Below are positions 35,123 through 43,437 of a DNA stretch of 64,000 bases, one piece after another; within the stretch, counting starts at the first letter, position 1, and every line of letters starts with the position of its first letter. The stretch lies in contig NZ_JAEH01000008.1 of assembly GCF_000518805.1 (NCBI RefSeq), positions 62,001 through 126,000 of the forward strand. Reading direction: 5' to 3'. The notes under the pieces are model-generated. The model did not search any database. It saw only the letters and a list, made by a program, of their open reading frames with translations, and had not been told where the DNA came from. The position numbers and the translations under genes are program-made. The stretch is from Shewanella waksmanii ATCC BAA-643. GTDB taxonomy: Bacteria; Pseudomonadota; Gammaproteobacteria; Enterobacterales; Shewanellaceae.

Positions 35123-36481
35123 CTAAAGTAAGATAAGGCTTAGAATGTACACCAACGTCATGGCAGTTAGACCTTGGATTAAGGTCGCCATGGTTTGGGC
35201 TTTATAGGCTTGTTTAACGCTCATGCGGCTAAATTGAGTCACTACCCAGAAGAAGCTGTCATTGGCGTGAGACACAGTCATAGCACCTGCACCAATGGCC
35301 ATTACCGTTAACACGCGGCCCATATCGCTGGCTAATCCAATATCACCTAACATTGGCGCGACTAGCGCAGAGGTTGCCACTAAAGCAACGGTTGATGAGC
35401 CTTGGGCTGACTTAAGCGCCGCCGCGACAATAAATGGCATGAAGATGCCAATGCCTAATGCTGACAGTGATGTGCCAATCACGGTACCGATATCGGCCGC
35501 TTTTAGTACTGCACCAAATGCACCGCCGGCACCGGTGATCAACAAAATAGGGGCTGCAACGGTTAACGCCTGAGTAATGCGCTCGCTAAACTCTTTGCTC
35601 TTGTCATCGGCTTTAAGTAAAAACAATGACAGCAGTAGGCCGACCAATAAGGCATTAACTGGCTGACCGAAGAACGCAAACAGCTCAAAGGCAAAGCCTT
35701 CACCGATAGGCGCGGTAGGGAAGTTGGCGATAGAGCCAAAACAGATCAGCAAAATTGGAATGAAAATAGGGGCAAAAGCACGTGTTGGTGATGGCAACTT
35801 GCCATAGGTGGCTTTTAGTTTTTCAAAATCTTCTACTTTTGACTTAAGCTCTTCTGCGCCTTCACCGTCAGGTTCAACATTTTTAAAACGGTTGGCCCAT
35901 AAGGTACCCGCCAAAGCAGCGGTTGCGGCAACAAACACACCAATGAAGATCACTAGGCCCAAGTTCGACTCTAAACCGAGATTACCTGCAGCAGCAATAG
36001 GGCCTGGTGTTGGCGGTACAAACGTATGGGTCGCATACAGACCGGTTGCCAGTGCCACACTCATGGCGACGCTAGAAACTTGCATGCGGTTCGCCATTGA
36101 TTGTTTTAGTGAGTTGAGAATTACAAAGCCTGAGTCACAAAAAACGGGAATCGATACAATATAACCAATGATTGACATGGTGAGTGTCGGGAAGCGTTTA
36201 CCGAGGACCTTGATGACAAAGTCTGCCATGGTAATGGCGGCACCACTTTTTTCAAGAATGGTTCCGATAATGGTACCCAGGACGATAACTAGACCAATAT
36301 AGCCTAGAATCCCACCAAAACCGGTGGCGATAGTTTTGGCAATTTCAGCACTCGGCAAGCCATAGGCAAATGCGGCAATGAACGAGGCAAAAATTAGCGT
36401 TAAGAAGGGGTGCAACTTGAATTTTGAGGTAGCGATTACAATAAATGCAATGACCGCTAGTAGGATCAGTACTAAGCTCAT
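35123..36481 (-). CDS. GntP-family permease (gluconate/D-glycerate type)
   Basis: 452 aa with about 12 membrane segments. GntP family landmarks: KLHPFLTLIFASFIAAFAYG, then GFGGILGYIGLVIVLGTIIG, VPPTPGPIAAAGNLG and SHANDSFFWVVTQFS. Proton-coupled uptake of gluconate, glycerate or related acids. The neighbours (glycerate kinase, CdaR-type regulator) favour D-glycerate. A palindrome lies 187 bp upstream of its start. Confidence 0.9.
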   Translation of the reverse strand: MSLVLILLAVIAFIVIATSKFKLHPFLTLIFASFIAAFAYGLPSAEIAKTIATGFGGILGYIGLVIVLGTIIGTILEKSGAAITMADFVIKVLGKRFPTLTMSIIGYIVSIPVFCDSGFVILNSLKQSMANRMQVSSVAMSVALATGLYATHTFVPPTPGPIAAAGNLGLESNLGLVIFIGVFVAATAALAGTLWANRFKNVEPDGEGAEELKSKVEDFEKLKATYGKLPSPTRAFAPIFIPILLICFGSIANFPTAPIGEGFAFELFAFFGQPVNALLVGLLLSLFLLKADDKSKEFSERITQALTVAAPILLITGAGGAFGAVLKAADIGTVIGTSLSALGIGIFMPFIVAAALKSAQGSSTVALVATSALVAPMLGDIGLASDMGRVLTVMAIGAGAMTVSHANDSFFWVVTQFSRMSVKQAYKAQTMATLIQGLTAMTLVYILSLILL

Positions 36482-36667
36482 AGGGTGTCCCTGTATGGGT
36501 ATTTTTAGTTAAATTGTTCTGTTTGCTGAACAGTGGACCCAACTCAAGAGGGACAAAAGTCCTCGATGCTGAGCACATTGGTATTTCAGGCTTGGGCTAT
36601 TATCAACACAATCGACAAGCTTGGCTTCGTGTTATAGAACAGATATGACTAAAATATCCTAGGCATC

Positions 36668-36685
36668 TTTGTGCGTATGCACAAA
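36668..36685. promoter_or_regulatory. Palindrome TTTGTGC-GTAT-GCACAAA (candidate CdaR operator)
   Basis: Perfect 7+4+7 inverted repeat between the CdaR-type gene's end and the permease start, in the permease promoter region. Its position suggests the site through which the adjacent regulator controls the permease and kinase; this is inference. Confidence 0.55.
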
Positions 36686-36759
36686 ATTGCCTGGACTGGG
36701 GCAGATATTCATCGGTTTATTGTGCTTTAGTACATAGCTAGTCAGCGGTTTTTTGCCCG

Positions 36760-37914
36760 CTAAGTGCCATTTTGAGATAAGTTTTGGCCGACGTATAGGC
36801 GCAGTAACCCATCTAAAGATTGTAGGTTTATTCCGGTGAGTTGCTCAATTCGCTCTAGTCGATATCTAAGGGTATTACGGTGAATGTATAAGCTCTGGGC
36901 GCAGGTTTGTAAATCGCCAAAGTGCTGCAAATAGGCCCGCAGCGTTTTATCTAGCTGCTGGTTTTTGTCTGAGTGCAGTAAACGTTGATAGGGAGCCAAT
37001 AGCTGATCGGCTCGCCAACTGTCCTTTAACCCGGCTAACAACACTAAAAAAGAGTAATCTTCATATAAATGCTTGCTTTGGCTTGGCTCAATTTGGCTGC
37101 CGATGCGCAGGGTTTCTTTTGCCGTTTGATAGGAGCGGTTGATATCTTTACTGGCCGTAAAGTAATGACCCAGTGCGATTTTGCATTTGGTCGACATCTC
37201 AGCAGGCAGGCGTTTTAATAATTGATCAATGCGCTGGCTTTCCGCTTCTGCGTCCCACTGCTTGCCATCCAAAAAGGCCGGTTTTAGGATCACCAGCTCG
37301 GTCATTGAGGTCAGCGCCACCAGATTCCCCCGAGGTGGATTTTCCAATAAATTGACCAAGTGTTTTAACAATGAGTCAGCAAAATCTTGTTGGGTGTCCT
37401 CCTCAATGGCGATCACCGCCGCTACCCGAGGCAGGTTTAGGTCAATATCTAGTCTGGCCGCCCAGTCCTGTAAGCGTTCAAAATCGGGCCGTTTTTGCCG
37501 AATAAGTTGCAGGATGAACTCTTCTTTTTGGCGATTTTGCCACTGGGCGAGCTCAATAGAGTTGGACTGTTCAACAATCATCTCTGCGGTCATTTTCAGC
37601 AGTTCGCCATAGGCACGTAGGCTATCGGGTTCGCCAGTAATACCAATGACACCGATAATCTCGCCTTTATAATGCAGTGGTAAGTTCATGCCGGGCTTCA
37701 CGCCTTGCAGACTGCGTGCGCTACCACTGTCTATTTCTACCGTTCGATTTTGACTGATTGCCAGCAGTGCACCTTCATGGGTAGAACCAATACGCGCAGG
37801 CTCGCCGGATCCTAAGATCACCCCTTGATTATTCATGACGTTGATATTGTGACCAATGATTTTAATGGTGCGATCGACAATTTGTTGGGCGATGTTGGCG
37901 TCTAGAAAGTACAT
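36760..37914 (-). CDS. cdaR: CdaR/SdaR-type sugar diacid regulator
   Basis: 384 aa. The N-terminal sugar-diacid recognition domain (LDANIAQQIVDRTIKIIGHNI, GEIIGVIGITGEPD) is followed by a linker and a C-terminal PucR-type HTH (LYIHRNTLRYRLERIEQLTG, about 345-365). In E. coli CdaR activates glucarate, galactarate and glycerate genes in response to glycerate. Here it lies just upstream of the permease and kinase genes, on the same strand. Confidence 0.88.
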   Translation of the reverse strand: MYFLDANIAQQIVDRTIKIIGHNINVMNNQGVILGSGEPARIGSTHEGALLAISQNRTVEIDSGSARSLQGVKPGMNLPLHYKGEIIGVIGITGEPDSLRAYGELLKMTAEMIVEQSNSIELAQWQNRQKEEFILQLIRQKRPDFERLQDWAARLDIDLNLPRVAAVIAIEEDTQQDFADSLLKHLVNLLENPPRGNLVALTSMTELVILKPAFLDGKQWDAEAESQRIDQLLKRLPAEMSTKCKIALGHYFTASKDINRSYQTAKETLRIGSQIEPSQSKHLYEDYSFLVLLAGLKDSWRADQLLAPYQRLLHSDKNQQLDKTLRAYLQHFGDLQTCAQSLYIHRNTLRYRLERIEQLTGINLQSLDGLLRLYVGQNLSQNGT

Positions 37915-38002
37915 GGACTGCTCATGGTTATTGACTGACTTGGCTTAGCTTATGCGCTTGCCGGCAAATAGCCTAATGTTGATGCAAACTTCGCAACCGA
38001 GA

Positions 38003-39007
38003 TCACTGCCTCAGCTGCGATGCGGTTTTTTGCTGTTTGTTTTCAAATAACCTTTGGTCGGCAGTCACAATAAGATTATCTAGTGACGATTTTGCCCCGG
38101 GCTTGATGGTGGTGTAACCCACTGAGTATTCAAATTGTGGAACGCCAACATCACTGGCAGCAAGTGCTTGATTGAGCCTGTCGGTGTAAAGGGTAATACA
38201 GTGCTCATTTTCGGCATGCAGTAACACCAAAAACTCATCGCCCCCCCAACGGGCGACTAAATCACAGCTACGACTGTTATCTTTCAAACTCTTAGCAAAG
38301 TGCTGTAACAGGCGGTCGCCAACATCGTGGCCATAGCCGTCATTGATCTGCTTAAAGCCATCTAAATCAAAATATAGCAAGATCAACTGTTTGTTCAGAC
38401 GGTGGGCCAAATCTTGGGTGGGGGTCATGAGTTCACTAAAACCACGTCGATTATAGATCTGGGTTAACGGGTCGGTGTAACTGAGTGTCAGCAGCTGGTT
38501 TTCTCGATACAGATGTTTGAGATCGCTGTTAATGATCTCTTTGATTAGATCGAGTGTGTCTATGTATTTTTGTGGATAGTTGGTGGTCTCAGTATCGAGT
38601 ACACACAAGGTGCCAAATACTGAACCATCGGGCCAGCAAATCGGCAAGCCTAAATATGAGACATAGTTATCTTCGGTATACTCAGGGTTATCGGCCCAGC
38701 GCTGTTCACCACTGGCATCTTTTACGTATAACTCTTGGGAATTTTTTACCACCTGATGGCAATATACATTGGTATTGAAGTCGGCATAGCCGCCAGGCTT
38801 ATAGTGGGTATCAGGTGTCTGCGAGGCGATGAGCACTTCAATGCCTTTTACATTGGCTTGAGTGATAAAAGTTGAGGGGGCATCAAACATATCAGCGACA
38901 GTATTAACTAGACGTTGCCAGCGAAGCCAGTCTATTTCTTCAATTTCCATATCGAGTATAGAATTGTATGGATAAGGACCAAATGCTGGATTAGAGTCTT
39001 CTTTCAT
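38003..39007 (-). CDS. Diguanylate cyclase with N-terminal GAF domain
   Basis: 334 aa. A GAF-like sensor (about 30-165: ITQANVKGIEVLIASQ, YLGLPICWPDGSVFGTLCVLD) is followed by a GGDEF domain (about 175-330). The active site is GGDEF at 255-259, so it should make cyclic di-GMP. An inhibitory I-site RxxD is also present (Arg246, Asp249). No membrane segment, so cytosolic. The ligand of the GAF domain is unknown. Confidence 0.92.
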   Translation of the reverse strand: MKEDSNPAFGPYPYNSILDMEIEEIDWLRWQRLVNTVADMFDAPSTFITQANVKGIEVLIASQTPDTHYKPGGYADFNTNVYCHQVVKNSQELYVKDASGEQRWADNPEYTEDNYVSYLGLPICWPDGSVFGTLCVLDTETTNYPQKYIDTLDLIKEIINSDLKHLYRENQLLTLSYTDPLTQIYNRRGFSELMTPTQDLAHRLNKQLILLYFDLDGFKQINDGYGHDVGDRLLQHFAKSLKDNSRSCDLVARWGGDEFLVLLHAENEHCITLYTDRLNQALAASDVGVPQFEYSVGYTTIKPGAKSSLDNLIVTADQRLFENKQQKTASQLRQ

Positions 39008-39039
39008 CGCTGCACCTTTTTTCGACTGTCTTTATTAGT

Positions 39040-39645
39040 TTAGCTAAGCAAATCTTTTACGCGAGTTTTCAATTGCGGTAATACCTGCAGTGCAAACTCA
39101 GGGTGGCGTTTTAGCCAAATATTATTGCGTGGACTCGGGTGTGGCAACACCAAAGTATCTGGCCAAAATTGTTGCCATTGCTGTACTGATTCTGTCACTG
39201 TCGTCGGTTGTTGTAAATGCCAGTCGATAGCATACTTGCCCACTAAAAGTGTCAGTTCTACTTGGGTTAATTGCGCCAATACGGCTTGTCGCCAGTGGTC
39301 GGCACACTGTTTTAATGGCGGTTTGTCGCCGCGTTTATTTTGTTCTGCACTGTAGGTACCTGGATAGCAAAATCCCATCGGCAATATGGCAAATAGTTGC
39401 GGGTTGTAAAACTGCCCCTCGGTCACGCCAAGCCAATCTCTAAGCCGTTTACCACTGGCATCATCAAAAGGCCGCCCAATATCGTGGGTTTTACGTCCCG
39501 GTGCTTGGCCTGCAATGAGTATTTTGGCATGGCTATGCAGTTGCACAATGGGCTTAGTTGCTAACGGCAGTTGCTCGTGACACAACTGACAGCGGTTTAT
39601 CTGCGCTATCAGCTGTGTCAGGCTCAGTTGTGATGGGGTTGGCAC
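39040..39645 (-). CDS. Uracil-DNA glycosylase-family protein
   Basis: 201 aa from GTG 39645, which overlaps the upstream stop by one base (TAGTG). The UDG fold motif 1 appears as IAGQAPGRKTHDIGRPF, with later DDASGKRLRDWLG. The C-terminal motif is LPHPSPRNNIWLKRHPEF. Two Cys near residue 20 (RCQLCHEQLPL) resemble the first part of the iron-sulfur ligand set of family 4/5 UDGs, but the other two ligands are not clear. The substrate is not proven. Confidence 0.78.
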   Translation of the reverse strand: MPTPSQLSLTQLIAQINRCQLCHEQLPLATKPIVQLHSHAKILIAGQAPGRKTHDIGRPFDDASGKRLRDWLGVTEGQFYNPQLFAILPMGFCYPGTYSAEQNKRGDKPPLKQCADHWRQAVLAQLTQVELTLLVGKYAIDWHLQQPTTVTESVQQWQQFWPDTLVLPHPSPRNNIWLKRHPEFALQVLPQLKTRVKDLLS

Positions 39646-40220
39646 TAGATATGTTGGCTAAATTGGTACAGCCAATACCCTATGTAGCCATAGCCCCAAA
39701 GTGCAATGCCATGTGCAGCAATTTTGATGGCGATGTGTTTGGCATTGAGGGCGGCGACATGGGCGCAGGCAATAGCAAATAGGGCGATAGGGGTGAGGGT
39801 GTATGCTGCCAGCATGAGTAACACGGCAGCCATCAGCAAGGAAGCGGTTGCCCAACTCGGTTTACTTTTGTCGACATTGACTAAATGCATTGGCAGCAGT
39901 GCCAGAGATACCGCCACAATGACGACGCCCAGATTAAGCATAATGGCGCCAACACCTTGTAAGTATATCAAGGCTATAGCCAGCGCGGCTGCGGCAACAA
40001 ACAAACTGATAGCCATGTGAGCCTTGGCAAAACCGCGACTGCTGTACTGTCCGGTGAAATGAAACAAGCCAATTAACAATAGGTTAAAAATACAAAAGCC
40101 ACCTAAGCCAATGGCCAACAACAGGATATTGGTGGTGTCTGACTGAAAGGCGAATGCCGGTAATGGAAAAAGTAGGGCGGCGAGGGACAAGCGTCGTATT
40201 AAAGGAGATTGGCTTTGCAT
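39645..40220 (-). CDS. Integral membrane protein of unknown function
   Basis: 191 aa with a signal-like N terminus (LSLAALLFPLPAFAF) and about five further hydrophobic segments (NILLLAIGLGGFCIFNLLLIG; AISLFVAAAALAIALIYL; IMLNLGVVIVAVSLALLP; and two more). No family recognised. Translationally coupled to the glycosylase-like gene. Confidence 0.65.
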   Translation of the reverse strand: MQSQSPLIRRLSLAALLFPLPAFAFQSDTTNILLLAIGLGGFCIFNLLLIGLFHFTGQYSSRGFAKAHMAISLFVAAAALAIALIYLQGVGAIMLNLGVVIVAVSLALLPMHLVNVDKSKPSWATASLLMAAVLLMLAAYTLTPIALFAIACAHVAALNAKHIAIKIAAHGIALWGYGYIGYWLYQFSQHI

Positions 40221-40660
40221 CGGGTGTCTTGATAAATAAATTTGTGGTTAAGATCGCTTAAACTTGGGGAGAGTTCAACTTAAATTGCCGCCCAATGTTT
40301 AAAATTGCAAGCTTGACCAGTTTCACCACCCAGCAGCCTTGGCAAACTAGGGGAGTTGTAGCGCCTAGGCGGCGGATAAAGGTCAATATGGCTTGGTTAA
40401 TGACAGAGTCAATATCGTTGCGACATTGTTCTTAAAGTTAATGATTGCTGGCTTGGTTAGCGATGTTGGCGGCGTATCTTGAAACAATTTCATTGAAGAA
40501 ACTGATGAGTCAATAAGGTGGTGCTGATCTGTAAGTTATTGTTTTTAAATTTATAAATAGCTTTATGTGGTCACGCCAGCTTAACTTGCTTTGCTTGTTT
40601 TTGAGCCGGATGTGGGATATGTTATTGTTCTAAAAAAAGAATAATAACGACCTTCTGTTT
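40221..40660. other. Intergenic region upstream of the membrane-anchored regulator
   Basis: 440 bp without ORF, hairpin or box that stands out. It should hold the divergent promoters. Confidence 0.5.
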
Positions 40661-42874
40661 ATGGCTAAATTTTCTGCAGTATATAAAGTCGGTAAAATCG
40701 AGGTAGATCCCAAGTCAGATCAGTTGCGCTGCGGTGATCAGCTTATTGAAATTCAATCTATGGTGATGAAGGTACTGGGGTATTTTTGTCATCACAGCGA
40801 CCGCTTGATAACCCGCGACGACTTAAGGCAAGAGGTATGGCAAAACACCGCGACCTCCAACCACACCATCAATAATCATATTTACAGTTTACGTCGTCAT
40901 ATCGCTAAGCTTGATCCGAGTGTTAAATATATTCATACCGTCACTGGTGGCGGGGCAAATGGTTATCGGCTATCTGAGCCTATGATCTACTGCGACCAGA
41001 TGAGCGATGATGGTGATGTTAACCAAAACACTGCCGATATTGCAGGCGATAGCAGTGCAGCAAATACAGATAATGTCGACGCAACAACCAAGCATACAGC
41101 TGATAACTCGGCGACCCAAGTTGATAGCAAACAGTGGCAGCGGCATTGGTTCAAGTTAGGTTTAGCATTGATAGGATTGGGGGCGCTGCTAGCCGCCATT
41201 GGGTTGTATCTGTCTTCTGACCCCATCCGCTATGACAATGTCAGTTTACTATCTGCTCAACCAGGGCGTGAGCAATCGCCCAGTATTTCAGCTGATGGTC
41301 AGATTGTGGTTTATGCGAGTAAACACACTCAGGATGATGTTTGGGAGCTGTATGCCTCAAAGTTAGATTCCTCCTTTAGTGGGGTAAAGGTCTTTGCCGG
41401 CAATGATAACTATGACAACTTTGCTAGCCTATCACCCAGTGGAAATAAGCTTGCGTTCCATCGTTTACGTTTTGGCGAGGAGGGCATTTATGTTGCAGAC
41501 TTCGACCGCGATACGCTAACTGCAACCAATGCCCGTAAGCTAGTTAGCTTAACTCGAGATAATTTATCGCCAGCGATCAGTTGGTTGGACGAACAGCGCT
41601 TTTTCTACAATGCACAAGAGGCTTCTTGGGCGCCAAAGAAAATCTACCTATATGACATTAATACGGCTAAGAGTGAGCAAATTAGCTCGCCAGCCATCCA
41701 GTCCAATGGTGATTTTGCCAATGTCGTATCCCCTAATAAGCGATGGTTGGCAATAATGCGTGCCTCTGAGGGGTATGACGGCGTCGAGTTGGTTTTGTAT
41801 GATATTGATGCAAAAAGCTTTATTAATACTGAGGTTAAACTCACCCATACGCGGCTGAATGTCAGTTTTAGTGATGACAGTGAGTTGGTGTACTTTATTG
41901 ACGATGCGGGATATTTAGCTCAGTTTGATTTGGCACAAGCGCAAGTCACGCGAATTTCTAGCGCCGTCGTCAATGGTTATTGGCCACTAAAAGTACCGGG
42001 TAAGTCGCAGTTTATATTGCAACAAGATTGGGGCTTGTCCTCTCTGACCACTGAAATTGTTCGCTATGCTAATCCGCTGCTGGGCGAGACAAGTCGCCCG
42101 CAGGTTGTGGTCAATAATGGCTTATCAATACGGGCAATAACTGGGGTGGCCGATAACGGCTTTATTTTTGTGTCTGTCAACCCGAATCATCAGATTGAAC
42201 TGTGGCGGTATCAAGCTGGCAAGGCCTACAAACTTGAGGAGTTTCAGCAGCAAGCTTCCTATCGGTATCCGTTGAGCTTAAGTTGGCTTGCTGGCTCGGA
42301 TCAAGCGCTATTAAGTGTTAATGGGACCTGCAGAGTGATTGATATTAATACCGGCAAAGACACACCTTTGTGTCCTAAAGGCGAGCTGGTCTACGCTGGT
42401 ACCTACTCTGCCGATGCGCAGTCTATTTACTTTGCAGCCTTTGATGATAAGTACTCTAAGGCCGTCAATATGGGTATGAGTGGCTACCCTCTGGTTGATG
42501 TACCACAGATGGAGCGTGCCAATATGATACAAGATAGTGGCAATGGCTTATTGTACTATCGGGTTGAGCCTGGTACCGATATTTACCAGTATGACGCCAG
42601 CACTCATCAAACCCAAAAATTGATATCAAGACACTACATTGCCAACGGTTATACCACCAATGATTTTGTTGTTACGCAATCCGGTATCTATTTTATGGAT
42701 AGGCCTAAAGGTGGTCGAAATGCCGTTTATTATTATGATTTGGCCACACAGGTGACCACTCACCTATTTGATACCCCCAACCTTTATCCTAATATTGTGC
42801 TTAGCGATGACCAGCGCCATATATATTTGATTCAATCGGCCCATAACGATACTGGCTTACTGTTGGTCAAATAG
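40661..42874 (+). CDS. Membrane-anchored winged-helix regulator with TolB-like beta-propeller (CadC-like)
   Basis: 737 aa. The N terminus (about 10-108) is an OmpR/PhoB-type winged helix (SDRLITRDDLRQEVWQNT, HTINNHIYSLRRHI, GGANGYRL). A polar linker follows, then one membrane span at about 164-186 (LGLALIGLGALLAAIGLYLS), then a periplasmic region with TolB/WD40-type blades (QPGREQSPSISADGQIVVYA, NFASLSPSGNKLAFHR and others). The layout is that of CadC/ToxR-type one-component regulators that bind DNA in the cytoplasm and sense outside. Downstream are two secreted peptidases and a TonB receptor that it may control. The ligand is unknown. Confidence 0.85.
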   Translation: MAKFSAVYKVGKIEVDPKSDQLRCGDQLIEIQSMVMKVLGYFCHHSDRLITRDDLRQEVWQNTATSNHTINNHIYSLRRHIAKLDPSVKYIHTVTGGGANGYRLSEPMIYCDQMSDDGDVNQNTADIAGDSSAANTDNVDATTKHTADNSATQVDSKQWQRHWFKLGLALIGLGALLAAIGLYLSSDPIRYDNVSLLSAQPGREQSPSISADGQIVVYASKHTQDDVWELYASKLDSSFSGVKVFAGNDNYDNFASLSPSGNKLAFHRLRFGEEGIYVADFDRDTLTATNARKLVSLTRDNLSPAISWLDEQRFFYNAQEASWAPKKIYLYDINTAKSEQISSPAIQSNGDFANVVSPNKRWLAIMRASEGYDGVELVLYDIDAKSFINTEVKLTHTRLNVSFSDDSELVYFIDDAGYLAQFDLAQAQVTRISSAVVNGYWPLKVPGKSQFILQQDWGLSSLTTEIVRYANPLLGETSRPQVVVNNGLSIRAITGVADNGFIFVSVNPNHQIELWRYQAGKAYKLEEFQQQASYRYPLSLSWLAGSDQALLSVNGTCRVIDINTGKDTPLCPKGELVYAGTYSADAQSIYFAAFDDKYSKAVNMGMSGYPLVDVPQMERANMIQDSGNGLLYYRVEPGTDIYQYDASTHQTQKLISRHYIANGYTTNDFVVTQSGIYFMDRPKGGRNAVYYYDLATQVTTHLFDTPNLYPNIVLSDDQRHIYLIQSAHNDTGLLLVK

Positions 42875-42890
42875 CGCTTGAGTCATATTG

Positions 42891-42927
42891 ATCCATTAAT
42901 AGCAGTCAATAGCTGCTATTAATGGAT
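42891..42927. repeat. Perfect 15-bp inverted repeat
   Basis: ATCCATTAATAGCAG (42891-42905), 7-nt loop, and its exact complement at 42913-42927. It starts 17 bp after the regulator stop and has no T-run, so it may be a processed 3' hairpin more than a standard terminator. Confidence 0.9.
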
Positions 42928-43437
42928 TGCTCAATGTCATACTGCCAATCATCAAAACCTCGATAGCGATAAGGCGTTCAGCATCTTTTTCAAAAGCCCC
43001 CTTGCTGCGTTACCTAATAGTGTTATCTAAGCGGGTTACTTAGCCACACCTTCAAGGCTGAATCTTGTCATGTCAGTCATCTCGATGAGTCACGATTTAT
43101 CATCTGAATCTTTATTGATCATTTCTTGGTTAGGGTCATAGAAATGAAACAAAGAAGCTAAGCTTATGTTTTAAAAGGTTTGTTTGTGTTGTTTTTGGCG
43201 CCATTTTGCTCAAGTTGGCGTTTTAGCCTCCCTTGTTGGCTGATTTAATGCGTGACTAGAATCCAAGTGCTTATCTTTTGTGCACAGCAAAAGGCTTAAG
43301 TTTTATATCTCAGGTTTTAGGTGGCATCAGTCACCACTGCGCCGGAGTTAAGCATTGCAATTTAAATCAATGGATTACCATATTCTGCAGTTTAGAAAAT
43401 AGTGAACCGCTTTGTCTTTCAACATGGAAAGCGACAT
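42928..43437. other. Intergenic region upstream of the GEVED peptidase
   Basis: 510 bp, nothing recognised apart from the promoter region it must contain. Confidence 0.45.

Noticed and set aside
35808..36164. 118-codon frame opposite the GntP permease
   Set aside because: Low-complexity shadow of hydrophobic codons in the permease; no independent support.
37229..37612. 127-codon frame opposite cdaR
   Set aside because: Shadow of a conserved regulator; composition typical of antisense frames.
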